Part shown: positions 8,266 to 15,924 of the stretch, piece by piece
How the letters are laid out: each line of letters opens with the position of its first letter
How positions within the stretch are numbered: the stretch's first letter is position 1
Source: Gemmatimonadetes bacterium SCN 70-22
Lineage (GTDB): Bacteria > Gemmatimonadota > Gemmatimonadetes > Gemmatimonadales > Gemmatimonadaceae
DNA: 64,000 bases
Assembly: GCA_001724275.1 (NCBI GenBank)
Contig: MEDZ01000025.1
Location: 1-64,000 of the forward strand
Direction of reading: 5' to 3'
Notes under the pieces: model-generated
Database searches by the model: none
Seen by the model: only the letters and a program-made list of their open reading frames with translations
Told to the model about the DNA's origin: nothing
Translations under genes and position numbers: made by a program

Positions 8266-9375
8266 ATGCCACGCATCCTGACCCCCGCCAACCCGGCGTT
8301 CGAGATCGCGGAATCGGTGCGGTGCCTCGTGGTGGACGACGAGCCGCACCTCCGGCGCGTCCTCGTGCGCCTCATGCAGAGCGACGGCTTCACCTGCGAG
8401 GAGGCCGGCTCGGGGCTCGAGGCGCTGGACGTGCTCTCGCGTCGCCCCGCCACCCTCGTCCTCACCGACCTCCAGATGCCGGAACTCGACGGCATGGGGC
8501 TCCTCCGCGAGGTCCGCGCGCGCTTCCCCGACACGGCGGTCATGCTCATCACCGCCGTCGCCGACGTCGGCACGGCGGTGAACTGCCTCGCCGAAGGGGC
8601 GATGGACTACATCACCAAGCCGTTCCACCTGGACGAGGTGCGGGCGCGCGTGCGGCAGGCGCTCGAGAAGCGCCGCCTCATCCTCGAGAACCGCGACTAC
8701 CAGGACCGGCTCGAGGAAAAGGTCGCCGTGCAGGCGCGGCGCCTCGAGGAGATCTTCCTCGCCTCCATCCAGTCGCTGGCCGAGGCGCTCGAAGTCAAGG
8801 ACCCCTACACGCACGGCCACTCGCTGCGGGTGGCCAAGTACTCGTCCGTCATCGCCCGCTCCCTGGGGCTCGACGCCGAAGTCGTCAGGCAGGTCGAGGT
8901 GGGGGGGAAGGTGCACGACATCGGGAAGATCGGCGTGCGCGAGAGCGTGCTGAACAAGGCCGGCCCCCTCACCGACGAGGAGTACCGGCACATCATGACC
9001 CACCCCGTGGTCGGGTGGCGCATCCTGAGCCCCCTGCTCGACGAGATGCCGATGGCGCTCAACATCGTGCGCTCGCACCACGAGCGCTTCGACGGGCGCG
9101 GGATCCCCGACGGGCTGGCCGGGCTGGACATCCCGATCGAGGCCCGCATCGCGGCGGTCGCCGACACCTTCGACGCCATGACGAGCGAGCGCCCGTACCG
9201 CCCGGGGGTCCCGCTCCATGCCACGACCGCCGAATTGCGGCGGTGCGCGGGGGCGCAGTTCGACCCCGACGTGGTGGACGCCTTCCTCACCGCGCTGTCG
9301 TCGGGGGCCATCGACACGTCGGCGATCGGCGAGCTCGGCACGGTAGCGGCGCGTCCGCCGATCGGCGCTCGTTAG
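8266..9375 (+). CDS. response regulator with HD-GYP cyclic-di-GMP phosphodiesterase domain
   Basis: A 369-residue two-domain regulator. The receiver domain (about residues 18-135) has CLVVDDEP, phospho-acceptor D68 (LTDLQMP) and the lysine in TKPF. A coiled-coil linker (residues about 135-180) leads to an HD-GYP domain with VHDIGKIG, the distal HHERFDGRGIPDG block (Gly-Ile-Pro instead of Gly-Tyr-Pro) and VADTFDAMTSERPYR. Such RpfG-like proteins hydrolyse cyclic-di-GMP under control of phosphorylation. The ATG at 8266 follows a strong GGGGGAGGGGAG ribosome binding site. Its TAG overlaps the stop of the convergent gene by 3 bp. No cognate kinase is adjacent; the orphan hybrid kinase at 694-2559 is a possible partner, by inference only. 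Confidence 0.93.
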   Translation: MPRILTPANPAFEIAESVRCLVVDDEPHLRRVLVRLMQSDGFTCEEAGSGLEALDVLSRRPATLVLTDLQMPELDGMGLLREVRARFPDTAVMLITAVADVGTAVNCLAEGAMDYITKPFHLDEVRARVRQALEKRRLILENRDYQDRLEEKVAVQARRLEEIFLASIQSLAEALEVKDPYTHGHSLRVAKYSSVIARSLGLDAEVVRQVEVGGKVHDIGKIGVRESVLNKAGPLTDEEYRHIMTHPVVGWRILSPLLDEMPMALNIVRSHHERFDGRGIPDGLAGLDIPIEARIAAVADTFDAMTSERPYRPGVPLHATTAELRRCAGAQFDPDVVDAFLTALSSGAIDTSAIGELGTVAARPPIGAR

Positions 9376-10277
9376 GGCGCCAGCAGCTCCACGCCGGCCT
9401 GCTGGTACCACCGCTCGCGCAAGGCCGCGTCGAGCGGGGCGCCGCCGGCCAGGCAGCGCTGCAGCACCGGGGCATCGAGCGGACGCCTCCGTCGCTCCAC
9501 CGCGTCGAGGATCGCCGCGAAGTGCGCCGGAGCGCCGACCAGCATCGACACCCCCTCGCCCTCGAGCCGCTCCACGGTGCGGGCCGCGTCCTCGCCGTGG
9601 GCCGTGGTCACCCGCCCGCCCGCCAGGAGCGGGGCCACCACCCCCGTCACCAGCCCGAAGAGGCGTGTGCACGGGGCAAGGGTGAGCGTGCGGTCACGCG
9701 CGGCGAGCCGCAGCCGCTCGCCGGTGGCGCGCGCGGCCGCCAGCAGCCGCAGGTGCGTGACCGGGGTGCCTAACGACCCGGCGTCGGGGTCGTCGGCCGC
9801 CGGCACCAGCACCTCCTCGTCGGCCCCGGGGACGTCCCCCTCGCCCTCCAGGTGCAACCCCTCGTGCATCGCGAGGTCGATGGCGCGAGACTCCCCCGCC
9901 ACCTCCCACCGCGCGCGCGCGGGCGCCTCGTCGAGGATCACGCGTGGCAGCCCGGGCGGGACGTGCGTCTCGAGCGCGCGCACCGTGAACGCCGCCCCCG
10001 CGGCCGCGGCCCCAGGTCCCTCCCGCGTCACCCGGGCCCCGTCCGACGGGTCGAGGAGCATCGCCGGATGCCCGTCGCTCGCCGCCAGGGCCACCAGCAG
10101 CGGTGCCCCGCGGTCGAGGACCAGCAGCGTCCGTCTCCCCTGGAGGGCGCGCACGAGCGGGGCGGTGCGTTGCAGCAGCGCAACGCCCGAGGCGACGAGG
10201 CGGCGGGCCTCGACCCCGTCGAGCGTGCCGTTGGCGGCCGCGATGGCGAGGGGGAGGTAGGAGAGCGGATCGCTCAT
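9372..10277 (-). CDS. truncated, probably inactive AMP-binding (adenylating) fold protein
   Basis: A 301-residue protein resembling the N-terminal part of acyl-CoA/AMP ligases. The stretch from FGLVTGVVAPLLAGG through LVGAPAHFAAIL to RCLAGGAPLDAALRERW aligns with the middle of such enzymes. It stops at GVELLAP, just before the GYGxTE motif would appear, and the whole C-terminal ATP/acyl-transfer half is absent. The P-loop region is degenerate (SLGTPVTHLRLL in place of a Thr/Ser/Gly-rich TSGTTGxPKG). The stop codon overlaps that of the convergent HD-GYP gene, so no downstream fragment could restore it. Either a decayed enzyme or a repurposed binding domain. The ATG at 10277 is preferred over an upstream in-frame ATG, but has no clear ribosome binding site. 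Confidence 0.6.
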   Translation of the reverse strand: MSDPLSYLPLAIAAANGTLDGVEARRLVASGVALLQRTAPLVRALQGRRTLLVLDRGAPLLVALAASDGHPAMLLDPSDGARVTREGPGAAAAGAAFTVRALETHVPPGLPRVILDEAPARARWEVAGESRAIDLAMHEGLHLEGEGDVPGADEEVLVPAADDPDAGSLGTPVTHLRLLAAARATGERLRLAARDRTLTLAPCTRLFGLVTGVVAPLLAGGRVTTAHGEDAARTVERLEGEGVSMLVGAPAHFAAILDAVERRRRPLDAPVLQRCLAGGAPLDAALRERWYQQAGVELLAP

Positions 10278-10479
10278 GCGTGGTTCATGAAGTCTCGAAA
10301 ACTTTGTCGCGGTGGCGCGTCTTTCTGCCGGGGCCCAGGGCACATCACCTTCGATTCCCACCCAATCGGCGACGCCGGCCAGGTCGTCAGGGGCGCGTCG
10401 TGGCCCCCTTTCCGCGCGATGACAAGGTAACGGGCATCGGGCGCGCGGTGGGGGGCTCGTTAGGTTCCGGCCCCGGCCA

Positions 10480-10495
10480 TGTGATGTGCGTCACG
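10480..10495. promoter_or_regulatory. CRP/FNR-family-like operator upstream of glmM
   Basis: TGTGA-TGTGCG-TCACG matches the CRP consensus TGTGA-N6-TCACA with a single mismatch in the last base. It is centred about 53 bp before the inferred transcription start of glmM, near the usual activator distances. The window also encodes a class III nucleotide cyclase (20127-21740), so cAMP control is plausible but unproven. Confidence 0.45.
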
Positions 10496-10506
10496 ATGTA
10501 AGTGCC

Positions 10507-10534
10507 TTGAATGCAACAAGTTCGCCGCTACCTT
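10507..10534 (+). promoter_or_regulatory. sigma70-like promoter for glmM-glmS
   Basis: TTGAAT, 16 bp, TACCTT. It sits just downstream of the CRP-like palindrome and about 26 bp before the glmM start. Both boxes are imperfect, but they are the best match in the 282-bp gap, which otherwise shows a non-coding CGTTAGG word at 10458 and nothing else clear. Confidence 0.4.
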
Positions 10535-10559
10535 CCTCGCACCGTGCACGGAGTGGTCG

Positions 10560-11930
10560 ATGACGTTTGAGGGGTTGATGGTCAGCGTGTCGGGGGTGAG
10601 GGGGCGCGTCGGCGAAGCGCTCACGCCCGAAATCGCCTGCCAGTTCGCCGCCGCGTTCGGCGCGTTCTCGCTCGCGCGCTCATCGTCGCGCACCGTCGTC
10701 GTCGGGCGGGACAGCCGAGTCTCGGGCCCCATGTTCCACCGCGCGGTGGTGGCCGCCCTCCAGTCGGTGGGCGCCGACGTCCTCGACGTGGGGATGGCGC
10801 CGACGCCGACGGTCCAGCTGGCCGTCGAGCATCACCACGCCGCCGGCGGCCTGGCCATCACCGCCAGCCACAATCCGGTCGAGTGGAACGCCCTCAAGTT
10901 CATCGGCTCGTCGGGGCTCTTTCTCGACGCCGCCGAGGGGGCGGCGATGCGACACTACCTGGAGGACGGCGTCCCTCGGGCAACCTGGGACACCCTCGGG
11001 AACGTCCACGCCGACGCGCAGGCCATCGACCGCCACATCGATGCGATCCTCGCGCTCCCGTTCATCGACGCCGAGGGAATCCGTCGCCGTCGCTTCCACG
11101 TGGCGCTCGACACCTGCCACGGCGCCGGCGTCACGATCTTTCCGCCGCTCCTCGAACGGCTCGGCTGCCGGGTGAGTGCCATCAACCTGGAGCCGCACGG
11201 ACGCTTTCACCGCCCTCCGGAGCCCGTCGCCGAGAACCTCGGGGAGCTGGAGGCGCTGGTGCGCCAGAGCGGGGCCGTCGTCGGATTCGCGACCGACCCG
11301 GATGTCGATCGCCTCGCGCTGGTCTCGAATGAAGGGAAGGCGATCGGCGAGGACTACACCCTGGCGCTCGCCGCCCGCGTCATCCTGCGGCAGAAGCGGG
11401 GACCGGTCGTGACGAACCTCTCCACCTCACGGATCGTCGCCGACATCGCCGCCGAGGCGGGGTGCGAGGTGATCCTGGCCCCGGTGGGAGAGGTGAACGT
11501 CGCGGTGAAGATGCGGAGCGTGGGGGCGGTGGTGGGCGGCGAGGGGAACGGCGGGGTCATCCTTCCCGATCTCCACCTGGGACGCGATGCTCCGCTGGCC
11601 GCCGCCCTCATCCTGCAGCTACTGCACGAATTCGACGGCACGTTGTCTGCAGTCATCGCCCGCTATCCACGGTATCAGATCGTGAAGGACAAGCTCGACC
11701 GTCCGAACGCACCGCTCGACGCCGTGTACCGATCGCTGCGCGAGGCATTTCCCGATGCGGAGGCCGACACGCAGGACGGCTTGCGGCTCACCTGGCCCGA
11801 TCGCTGGGTGCACGTCAGGCCGTCGGGGACGGAGCCCATCGTGCGGGTGATCGCCGAGGCGCCGACGGAGGAGGGGGCACGGGAACTCGTACGCCGCTGT
11901 CGCGCGCCACTCGACGCGCTCTCGGCCTGA
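10560..11930 (+). CDS. glmM: phosphoglucosamine mutase (phosphohexomutase family)
   Basis: A 456-residue alpha-D-phosphohexomutase that would convert glucosamine-6-phosphate to glucosamine-1-phosphate for UDP-GlcNAc synthesis. The phosphoserine loop TASHNP has S103. The metal loop is DPDVDR, a DGDxDR variant, the sugar-binding loop is GEGNGG, and the phosphate-binding loop is RPSGTEP. The N-terminus (SVSGVRGRVGEALTPE) is of the bacterial GlmM/ManB type. Sequence alone leaves phosphomannomutase possible, but glmS follows 18 bp later in the same direction, which argues for GlmM. ATG 10560 is used; ATG 10578 is also in frame. Confidence 0.85.
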   Translation: MTFEGLMVSVSGVRGRVGEALTPEIACQFAAAFGAFSLARSSSRTVVVGRDSRVSGPMFHRAVVAALQSVGADVLDVGMAPTPTVQLAVEHHHAAGGLAITASHNPVEWNALKFIGSSGLFLDAAEGAAMRHYLEDGVPRATWDTLGNVHADAQAIDRHIDAILALPFIDAEGIRRRRFHVALDTCHGAGVTIFPPLLERLGCRVSAINLEPHGRFHRPPEPVAENLGELEALVRQSGAVVGFATDPDVDRLALVSNEGKAIGEDYTLALAARVILRQKRGPVVTNLSTSRIVADIAAEAGCEVILAPVGEVNVAVKMRSVGAVVGGEGNGGVILPDLHLGRDAPLAAALILQLLHEFDGTLSAVIARYPRYQIVKDKLDRPNAPLDAVYRSLREAFPDAEADTQDGLRLTWPDRWVHVRPSGTEPIVRVIAEAPTEEGARELVRRCRAPLDALSA

Positions 11931-11948
11931 ATCACGCCAGGACATCCC

Positions 11949-13778
11949 ATGTGCGGAATCGTCGGATACGTCGGAGCCCGGATCGCCACGCCGCTCCTGA
12001 TCGAAGGACTCAAGCGCCTCGAGTATAGGGGCTACGACTCGGCGGGCGTCGCCATCATGAATGGCGCGGGCGTGAAAACCGTGAAGGAGGCGGGGAAGAT
12101 CGCCAAGCTCGAGAACCTCCTCGTCGCCTCGCCGGTCGAGGGGACCACCGGGATCGCGCACACGCGCTGGGCCACGCACGGGCCGCCGAACCAGGTGAAC
12201 GCCCATCCGCACGTCAGCAAGGACGGGACGATCGCCGTCGTGCACAACGGGATCATCGAGAACGCGACGGTCCTGAAGCAGATGCTGGAGGGGCGCGGCT
12301 ACGTCTTCACCTCCGACACCGACACCGAGGTGCTGGCGCACCTCATCGAGGAGTGCTTCGACGGCAACCTCGAGGACGCCGTGCTCGAGGCGCTCTGGCA
12401 GGTGGAGGGGACGTACGGAATCGCCGTCATCTCGTCCGTCGACGCGCACAAGATCGTCGCCGCCCGCAAGGGGAGCCCGCTCCTGGTCGGGCTCGGGGAC
12501 AACGAGTACTTCATCGCCAGCGACGTGTCGGCCATCCTCGCGCACACGCGCCAGGTGGTCTACCTCGAGGATGGCGAGATGGCGGTCCTCGACGACCACG
12601 GGTACCGCGTGATCGACATGAGCGCCACCGAGATCAAGAAGAAGGTGGCGCACATCGACTGGGACCTGGCGCAGATCGAGCGCGGTGGGTACGCCCACTT
12701 CATGCTCAAGGAGATCTTCGAGCAGCCGCAGACCATCGAGAACACCATGCGCGGCCGCCTCCTGGATGAGGAAGGGACCTCCAAGCTCGGCGGGCTGAAC
12801 CTCACCGACGACGAGCTGCGCTCGTTCACGAACATCGTCATCACCGCCTGCGGCACGTCGTGGCACTCGGCGCTCATCGGCGAGCACATGCTCGAGGAGC
12901 TGGCGCGGATCCCGGTGGAGGTGGAGTACGCGTCGGAGTTCCGCTACCGGAACCCGATCGTCGACGACAAGACGCTCTGCATCGTGATCTCGCAGTCGGG
13001 CGAGACGGCGGATACGCTGGCCGCGATGCGCGAGGCCAAGCGGCGCGGCGCGCGCACGCTGGGGGTCGTGAACGTGGTGGGGTCGACCATCGCGCGCGAG
13101 GCCGACGGCGGGATCTACATCCACGCCGGCCCGGAAATCGGGGTGGCGTCGACCAAGGCGTTCACCAGCCAGGTCGTGGCGCTCCTCCTCTTCACGCTCA
13201 AGCTGGGGCGCCTGCGCGGCGCCCTGTCGGCGGAGCGCGGCCGCGAGATCATCGCCGGGATGCGCGCCCTCCCCGGGCACATCCAGTCGGTGCTGGCGCG
13301 CGCCCAGGAAATCGAGGACATCGCCGAGGAGTACAAGCGGGCGAGCAACTTCCTGTACCTCGGGCGCGGCTACAACTTCCCGGTCGCGCTCGAGGGGGCG
13401 CTCAAGCTGAAGGAGATCAGCTACATCCACGCCGAGGGGTACCCGGCGGCCGAGATGAAGCACGGCCCCATCGCCCTCATCGACGAGATGATGCCGGTCG
13501 TCTTCATCGCCCCCCACGACTCGGTGTTCGACAAGATCACGTCCAACGTGCACGAGGTGAAGGCGCGCAAGGGACGGGTCATCGCCGTGACGTCGCGCGA
13601 CGAGCCGGCGCTGGACGGCAAGATCGACTACGAGTTCCGGATCCCCGGGACGATCGACCTCCTGATGCCGATCCTGGCCTCGGTGCCGTTGCAGCTGCTG
13701 GCGTACTACGTGGCCGTCAAGCGCGGCGCCAACGTGGACCAGCCCCGCAACCTGGCCAAGTCGGTCACGGTGGAATAG
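11949..13778 (+). CDS. glmS: glutamine-fructose-6-phosphate aminotransferase (isomerizing)
   Basis: Makes glucosamine-6-phosphate from fructose-6-phosphate and glutamine, the entry step to amino sugars for peptidoglycan and LPS. The 609-residue product begins MCGIVGYVG, giving the C2 nucleophile of the N-terminal glutaminase domain. Two SIS domains follow (TACGTSWHSALIG; SQSGETADTLAAMREAK; STKAFTSQ) and the conserved tail ends NLAKSVTVE. It is 18 bp behind glmM with an AGGA-type ribosome binding site. The gap is too short for a glmS ribozyme. Confidence 0.97.
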   Translation: MCGIVGYVGARIATPLLIEGLKRLEYRGYDSAGVAIMNGAGVKTVKEAGKIAKLENLLVASPVEGTTGIAHTRWATHGPPNQVNAHPHVSKDGTIAVVHNGIIENATVLKQMLEGRGYVFTSDTDTEVLAHLIEECFDGNLEDAVLEALWQVEGTYGIAVISSVDAHKIVAARKGSPLLVGLGDNEYFIASDVSAILAHTRQVVYLEDGEMAVLDDHGYRVIDMSATEIKKKVAHIDWDLAQIERGGYAHFMLKEIFEQPQTIENTMRGRLLDEEGTSKLGGLNLTDDELRSFTNIVITACGTSWHSALIGEHMLEELARIPVEVEYASEFRYRNPIVDDKTLCIVISQSGETADTLAAMREAKRRGARTLGVVNVVGSTIAREADGGIYIHAGPEIGVASTKAFTSQVVALLLFTLKLGRLRGALSAERGREIIAGMRALPGHIQSVLARAQEIEDIAEEYKRASNFLYLGRGYNFPVALEGALKLKEISYIHAEGYPAAEMKHGPIALIDEMMPVVFIAPHDSVFDKITSNVHEVKARKGRVIAVTSRDEPALDGKIDYEFRIPGTIDLLMPILASVPLQLLAYYVAVKRGANVDQPRNLAKSVTVE

Positions 13779-13788
13779 CAGGGGAGGG

Positions 13789-13807
13789 GACGGGGGGAGG
13801 CCCCGTC
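13789..13807. terminator. hairpin after glmS
   Basis: GACGGGG-GGAGG-CCCCGTC forms a perfect 7-bp stem 11 bp after the glmS stop. There is no T-tract, so it may be a weak or Rho-assisted terminator separating glmMS from the arsenic operon. Confidence 0.4.
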
Positions 13808-13852
13808 GTCCGCTCGTCGCGCCAGCCCCATCGCCGCGGACCGGATAGTGCA

Positions 13853-13889
13853 TTGACAAGCTTCGATGTATGGGTTAGGATACACCCAT
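13853..13889 (+). promoter_or_regulatory. arsR promoter with overlapping operator, leaderless arrangement
   Basis: TTGACA (13853-13858), exactly 17 bp, then TAGGAT (13876-13881) form a near-consensus promoter. The arsR ATG begins 7 bp after the -10 box, where transcription would start, so the mRNA is predicted to be leaderless. An inverted repeat, ATGGGT (13870-13875) and ACCCAT (13884-13889), flanks the -10 box and includes the start codon. This is well placed as an ArsR operator for autorepression. Confidence 0.75.
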
Positions 13890-14256
13890 GACACGGACCC
13901 TCGACATCGTCGAACGCCAGCTGGGTGAGCGCTGCTGCGACCGGGAGGCCCGGCCGCAGATCTCGCAGCGGGATGCCGAGCGCCTGGCCGAGGACCTGCA
14001 GCTCCTGGCGCACCCGGTCCGGCTCCAGCTCCTCGACGTGCTGGCGCGCAACGAGGGGCGTGTCTGCGTCTGCGACCTCGAGGCAGCGGTCGCCGTCAAG
14101 CAGCCGACGGTCTCGCACCACCTGCGCATCCTGCGCGAGGCGGGGATCGTGGATGCCGAGAAGTCCGGACAGTGGATGTTCTACCGGATCCGGCGCGAGG
14201 CGCTGGAATCGCTGCGGGAGCGCCTCGATGCTCGGCTCGATGCGCTGCTGCCGTGA
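13888..14256 (+). CDS. arsR: ArsR-family arsenite-responsive repressor
   Basis: A 122-residue winged-helix repressor. The metal site in the DNA-recognition region reads RVCVCDLE (C60, C62), the classic As(III)-binding pair of ArsR. An additional CC pair at residues 16-17 may supply a third sulfur ligand. The helix-turn-helix (AVKQPTVSHHLRILREAGIV) is clear. It heads a five-gene arsenic operon and is probably autoregulated through the inverted repeat overlapping its promoter. Arsenite binding would release the repressor. The ATG follows the -10 box with no room for a ribosome binding site. Confidence 0.93.
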   Translation: MTRTLDIVERQLGERCCDREARPQISQRDAERLAEDLQLLAHPVRLQLLDVLARNEGRVCVCDLEAAVAVKQPTVSHHLRILREAGIVDAEKSGQWMFYRIRREALESLRERLDARLDALLP

Positions 14257-14281
14257 CCGTTTTTTTTGGGGAGATGTATCG

Positions 14282-14440
14282 ATGATGATCAATGAAAATC
14301 CGCCGGTGGCCTGCGCCCGTCCGCTCGTCTGCGTCAGCGTGGACAAGCTGCTGGAGCAGCTGGCGGGGCGGCGCACCGCGCCGCAGCTCGAGCCGACGGT
14401 GTACTGGCCCCGCACGCCCACCAGGACGCGCCATGGCTGA
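14282..14440 (+). CDS. 52-residue unknown protein in the arsenic operon
   Basis: A small ORF between arsR and arsN2, starting MMINENPPVACARPLVC and ending TRTRHG. A GGGGAG ribosome binding site (14268-14273) lies 8 bp before the ATG, and its end overlaps the arsN2 start by 8 bp (ATGGCTGA), so it looks translated and coupled. It has two cysteines (C11, C17) and a short helical segment (SVDKLLEQLAG). I recognise no family. An eight-T run (14260-14267) just upstream is unusual in this GC-rich sequence. It could be a metallo-peptide, a leader peptide controlling arsN2 translation, or chance. Confidence 0.5.
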   Translation: MMINENPPVACARPLVCVSVDKLLEQLAGRRTAPQLEPTVYWPRTPTRTRHG

Positions 14441-14882
14441 CGCCGCATTCTCGATTCGCCCCGCCACCGCCTCGGACCTCGAGGCGGTGAAGGGCCTCCT
14501 GCGGGGTGCCCGGCTCCCCCTCGATGGCCTCGAGGAGCAGTTCGGCGACGGATACGCCATCGCCGAGTGCGGTGGCGCCGCCATCGGCGCCGAGGGGATC
14601 GAGGTGCATGGCGACGCGGGGTTGCTGCGCTCGGCGGTGGTCGACGCGGCGTGGCGCGGCAAGGGCGTGGGCGATGCCCTCACCCGGGATCGCCTGGCGT
14701 GGGCGGCTCGCCATGGGCTCCGCGAAGTCTGGCTCCTGACGACGACCGCGGCCGACTACTTCCCCCGCTTCGGCTTCGCGCGGGCGGCGCGCGACGCGGC
14801 GCCCGCTCCGATGCAGCGCTCGCGCGAGTTCGCGGACGCGTGTCCGGCCTCCGCCGTCGTCATGCGGCGCTCCCTCACCTGA
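14433..14882 (+). CDS. arsN2: GNAT N-acetyltransferase, ArsN2 type
   Basis: A 149-residue GNAT-fold acetyltransferase. The acetyl-CoA loop is recognisable in [23 protein letters not shown], followed by [20 protein letters not shown], a hallmark of the ArsN2 branch found in arsenic operons. Related ArsN enzymes acetylate the antibiotic arsinothricin or methylarsenicals' amino-acid relatives; the exact substrate here is inferred from context. It lies between arsR and arsM, overlapping the small upstream ORF by 8 bp. Confidence 0.78.
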   Translation: MADAAFSIRPATASDLEAVKGLLRGARLPLDGLEEQFGDGYAIAECGGAAIGAEGIEVHGDAGLLRSAVVDAAWRGKGVGDALTRDRLAWAARHGLREVWLLTTTAADYFPRFGFARAARDAAPAPMQRSREFADACPASAVVMRRSLT

Positions 14883-14948
14883 CGGCCAACGCGACGCCGC
14901 GCCGGCACGGCGGCGTCGTTTCCCTGATCACACGAGACCACCACGATC

Positions 14949-15905
14949 ATGAACCACGAGAGCGAGAGCTGCTGTGCCCCGTCGTGCTGCGGCGGAGAGG
15001 CCGCCAGCGTCGCCGCGAGCGTCACGACGATGAGCCGGCGCGCGACGGGTGCGACGGGTGCGACGGACGGCGCGAGCGAGGGCGAATCGGTGCGCGCCAC
15101 GGTGCGCGAGAAGTACGGCGCCGCGGCGCGCCGTGCCGCCGAAGGGGCTGCCCCCACGTGCGGGTGCGGCACGTCCTGCTGCGCGAGCGAAGACGAGGTG
15201 TGGGATCCGATCACCAGCGACCTGTACGAGGCGGGGGAGGTGGAGGGGATCCCGGCGCAGGCGCTCCTGGCATCGTTAGGGTGCGGCAACCCGACGGCGC
15301 TCGCCGAGCTCTCCCCGGGCGAGGTGGTCCTCGACCTCGGCTCCGGCGGGGGGATCGACGTCCTCCTCTCGGCCCGGCGGGTCGGGCCGGCGGGGAAGGC
15401 CTACGGACTCGACATGACCGACGAGATGCTCGCCCTCGCCCGGGAGAACCAGGCCCGGGCCGGCGCCACCAACGTGGAGTTCCTCAAGGGCGAGATCGAG
15501 CAGATCCCGCTCCCCGACGCCAGCGTCGACGTGATCATCTCCAACTGCGTGATCAACCTCTCGGCCGACAAGGGGCAGGTACTGCGGGAGGCGTTCCGCG
15601 TCCTGCGCCCCGGCGGGCGGTTCGCCGTGTCCGACGTGGTGTTGCGGGGGGCGCTCCCGCCGGAGGTGCAACGCAGCGTGGCCCTGTACACCGGGTGCGT
15701 GTCGGGGGCCCTCGAGGAGGGGGAGTACCGCGCGCTCCTGGAACGGGCGGGCTTCACCGACGCATCCGTCGAGCCGACGCGCATCTACAGCGCCGACGAT
15801 GCGCGCGCGCTCATCGAGTCGGCCGGGCTCGAGGGCGATGCCCTGGTCCCGCAGGTGGAAGGGAAGGTGATGAGCGCGTTCGTCCGCGCGCGGAAGCCCG
15901 CGTGA
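14949..15905 (+). CDS. arsM: arsenite S-adenosylmethionine methyltransferase
   Basis: A 318-residue SAM-dependent methyltransferase that converts As(III) to methylated arsenicals. The SAM-binding motif is [15 protein letters not shown]. Three cysteines of the ArsM As(III) site can be placed: in [24 protein letters not shown] and [11 protein letters not shown]. The N-terminus has two vicinal cysteine pairs (C8-C9, C13-C14) and a further CGCGTSCC cluster before the core, which could help capture arsenite. A threefold GAT-encoding 9-bp repeat lies between them (about 15046-15072). It is followed 19 bp later by arsC. Confidence 0.92.
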   Translation: MNHESESCCAPSCCGGEAASVAASVTTMSRRATGATGATDGASEGESVRATVREKYGAAARRAAEGAAPTCGCGTSCCASEDEVWDPITSDLYEAGEVEGIPAQALLASLGCGNPTALAELSPGEVVLDLGSGGGIDVLLSARRVGPAGKAYGLDMTDEMLALARENQARAGATNVEFLKGEIEQIPLPDASVDVIISNCVINLSADKGQVLREAFRVLRPGGRFAVSDVVLRGALPPEVQRSVALYTGCVSGALEEGEYRALLERAGFTDASVEPTRIYSADDARALIESAGLEGDALVPQVEGKVMSAFVRARKPA

Positions 15906-15924
15906 GCGGCGCGGAGCCGCCCCG

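Noticed and set aside
11931-11948. glmS ribozyme upstream of glmS
   Set aside because: The glmM-glmS gap is 18 bp, far too short for the ribozyme.
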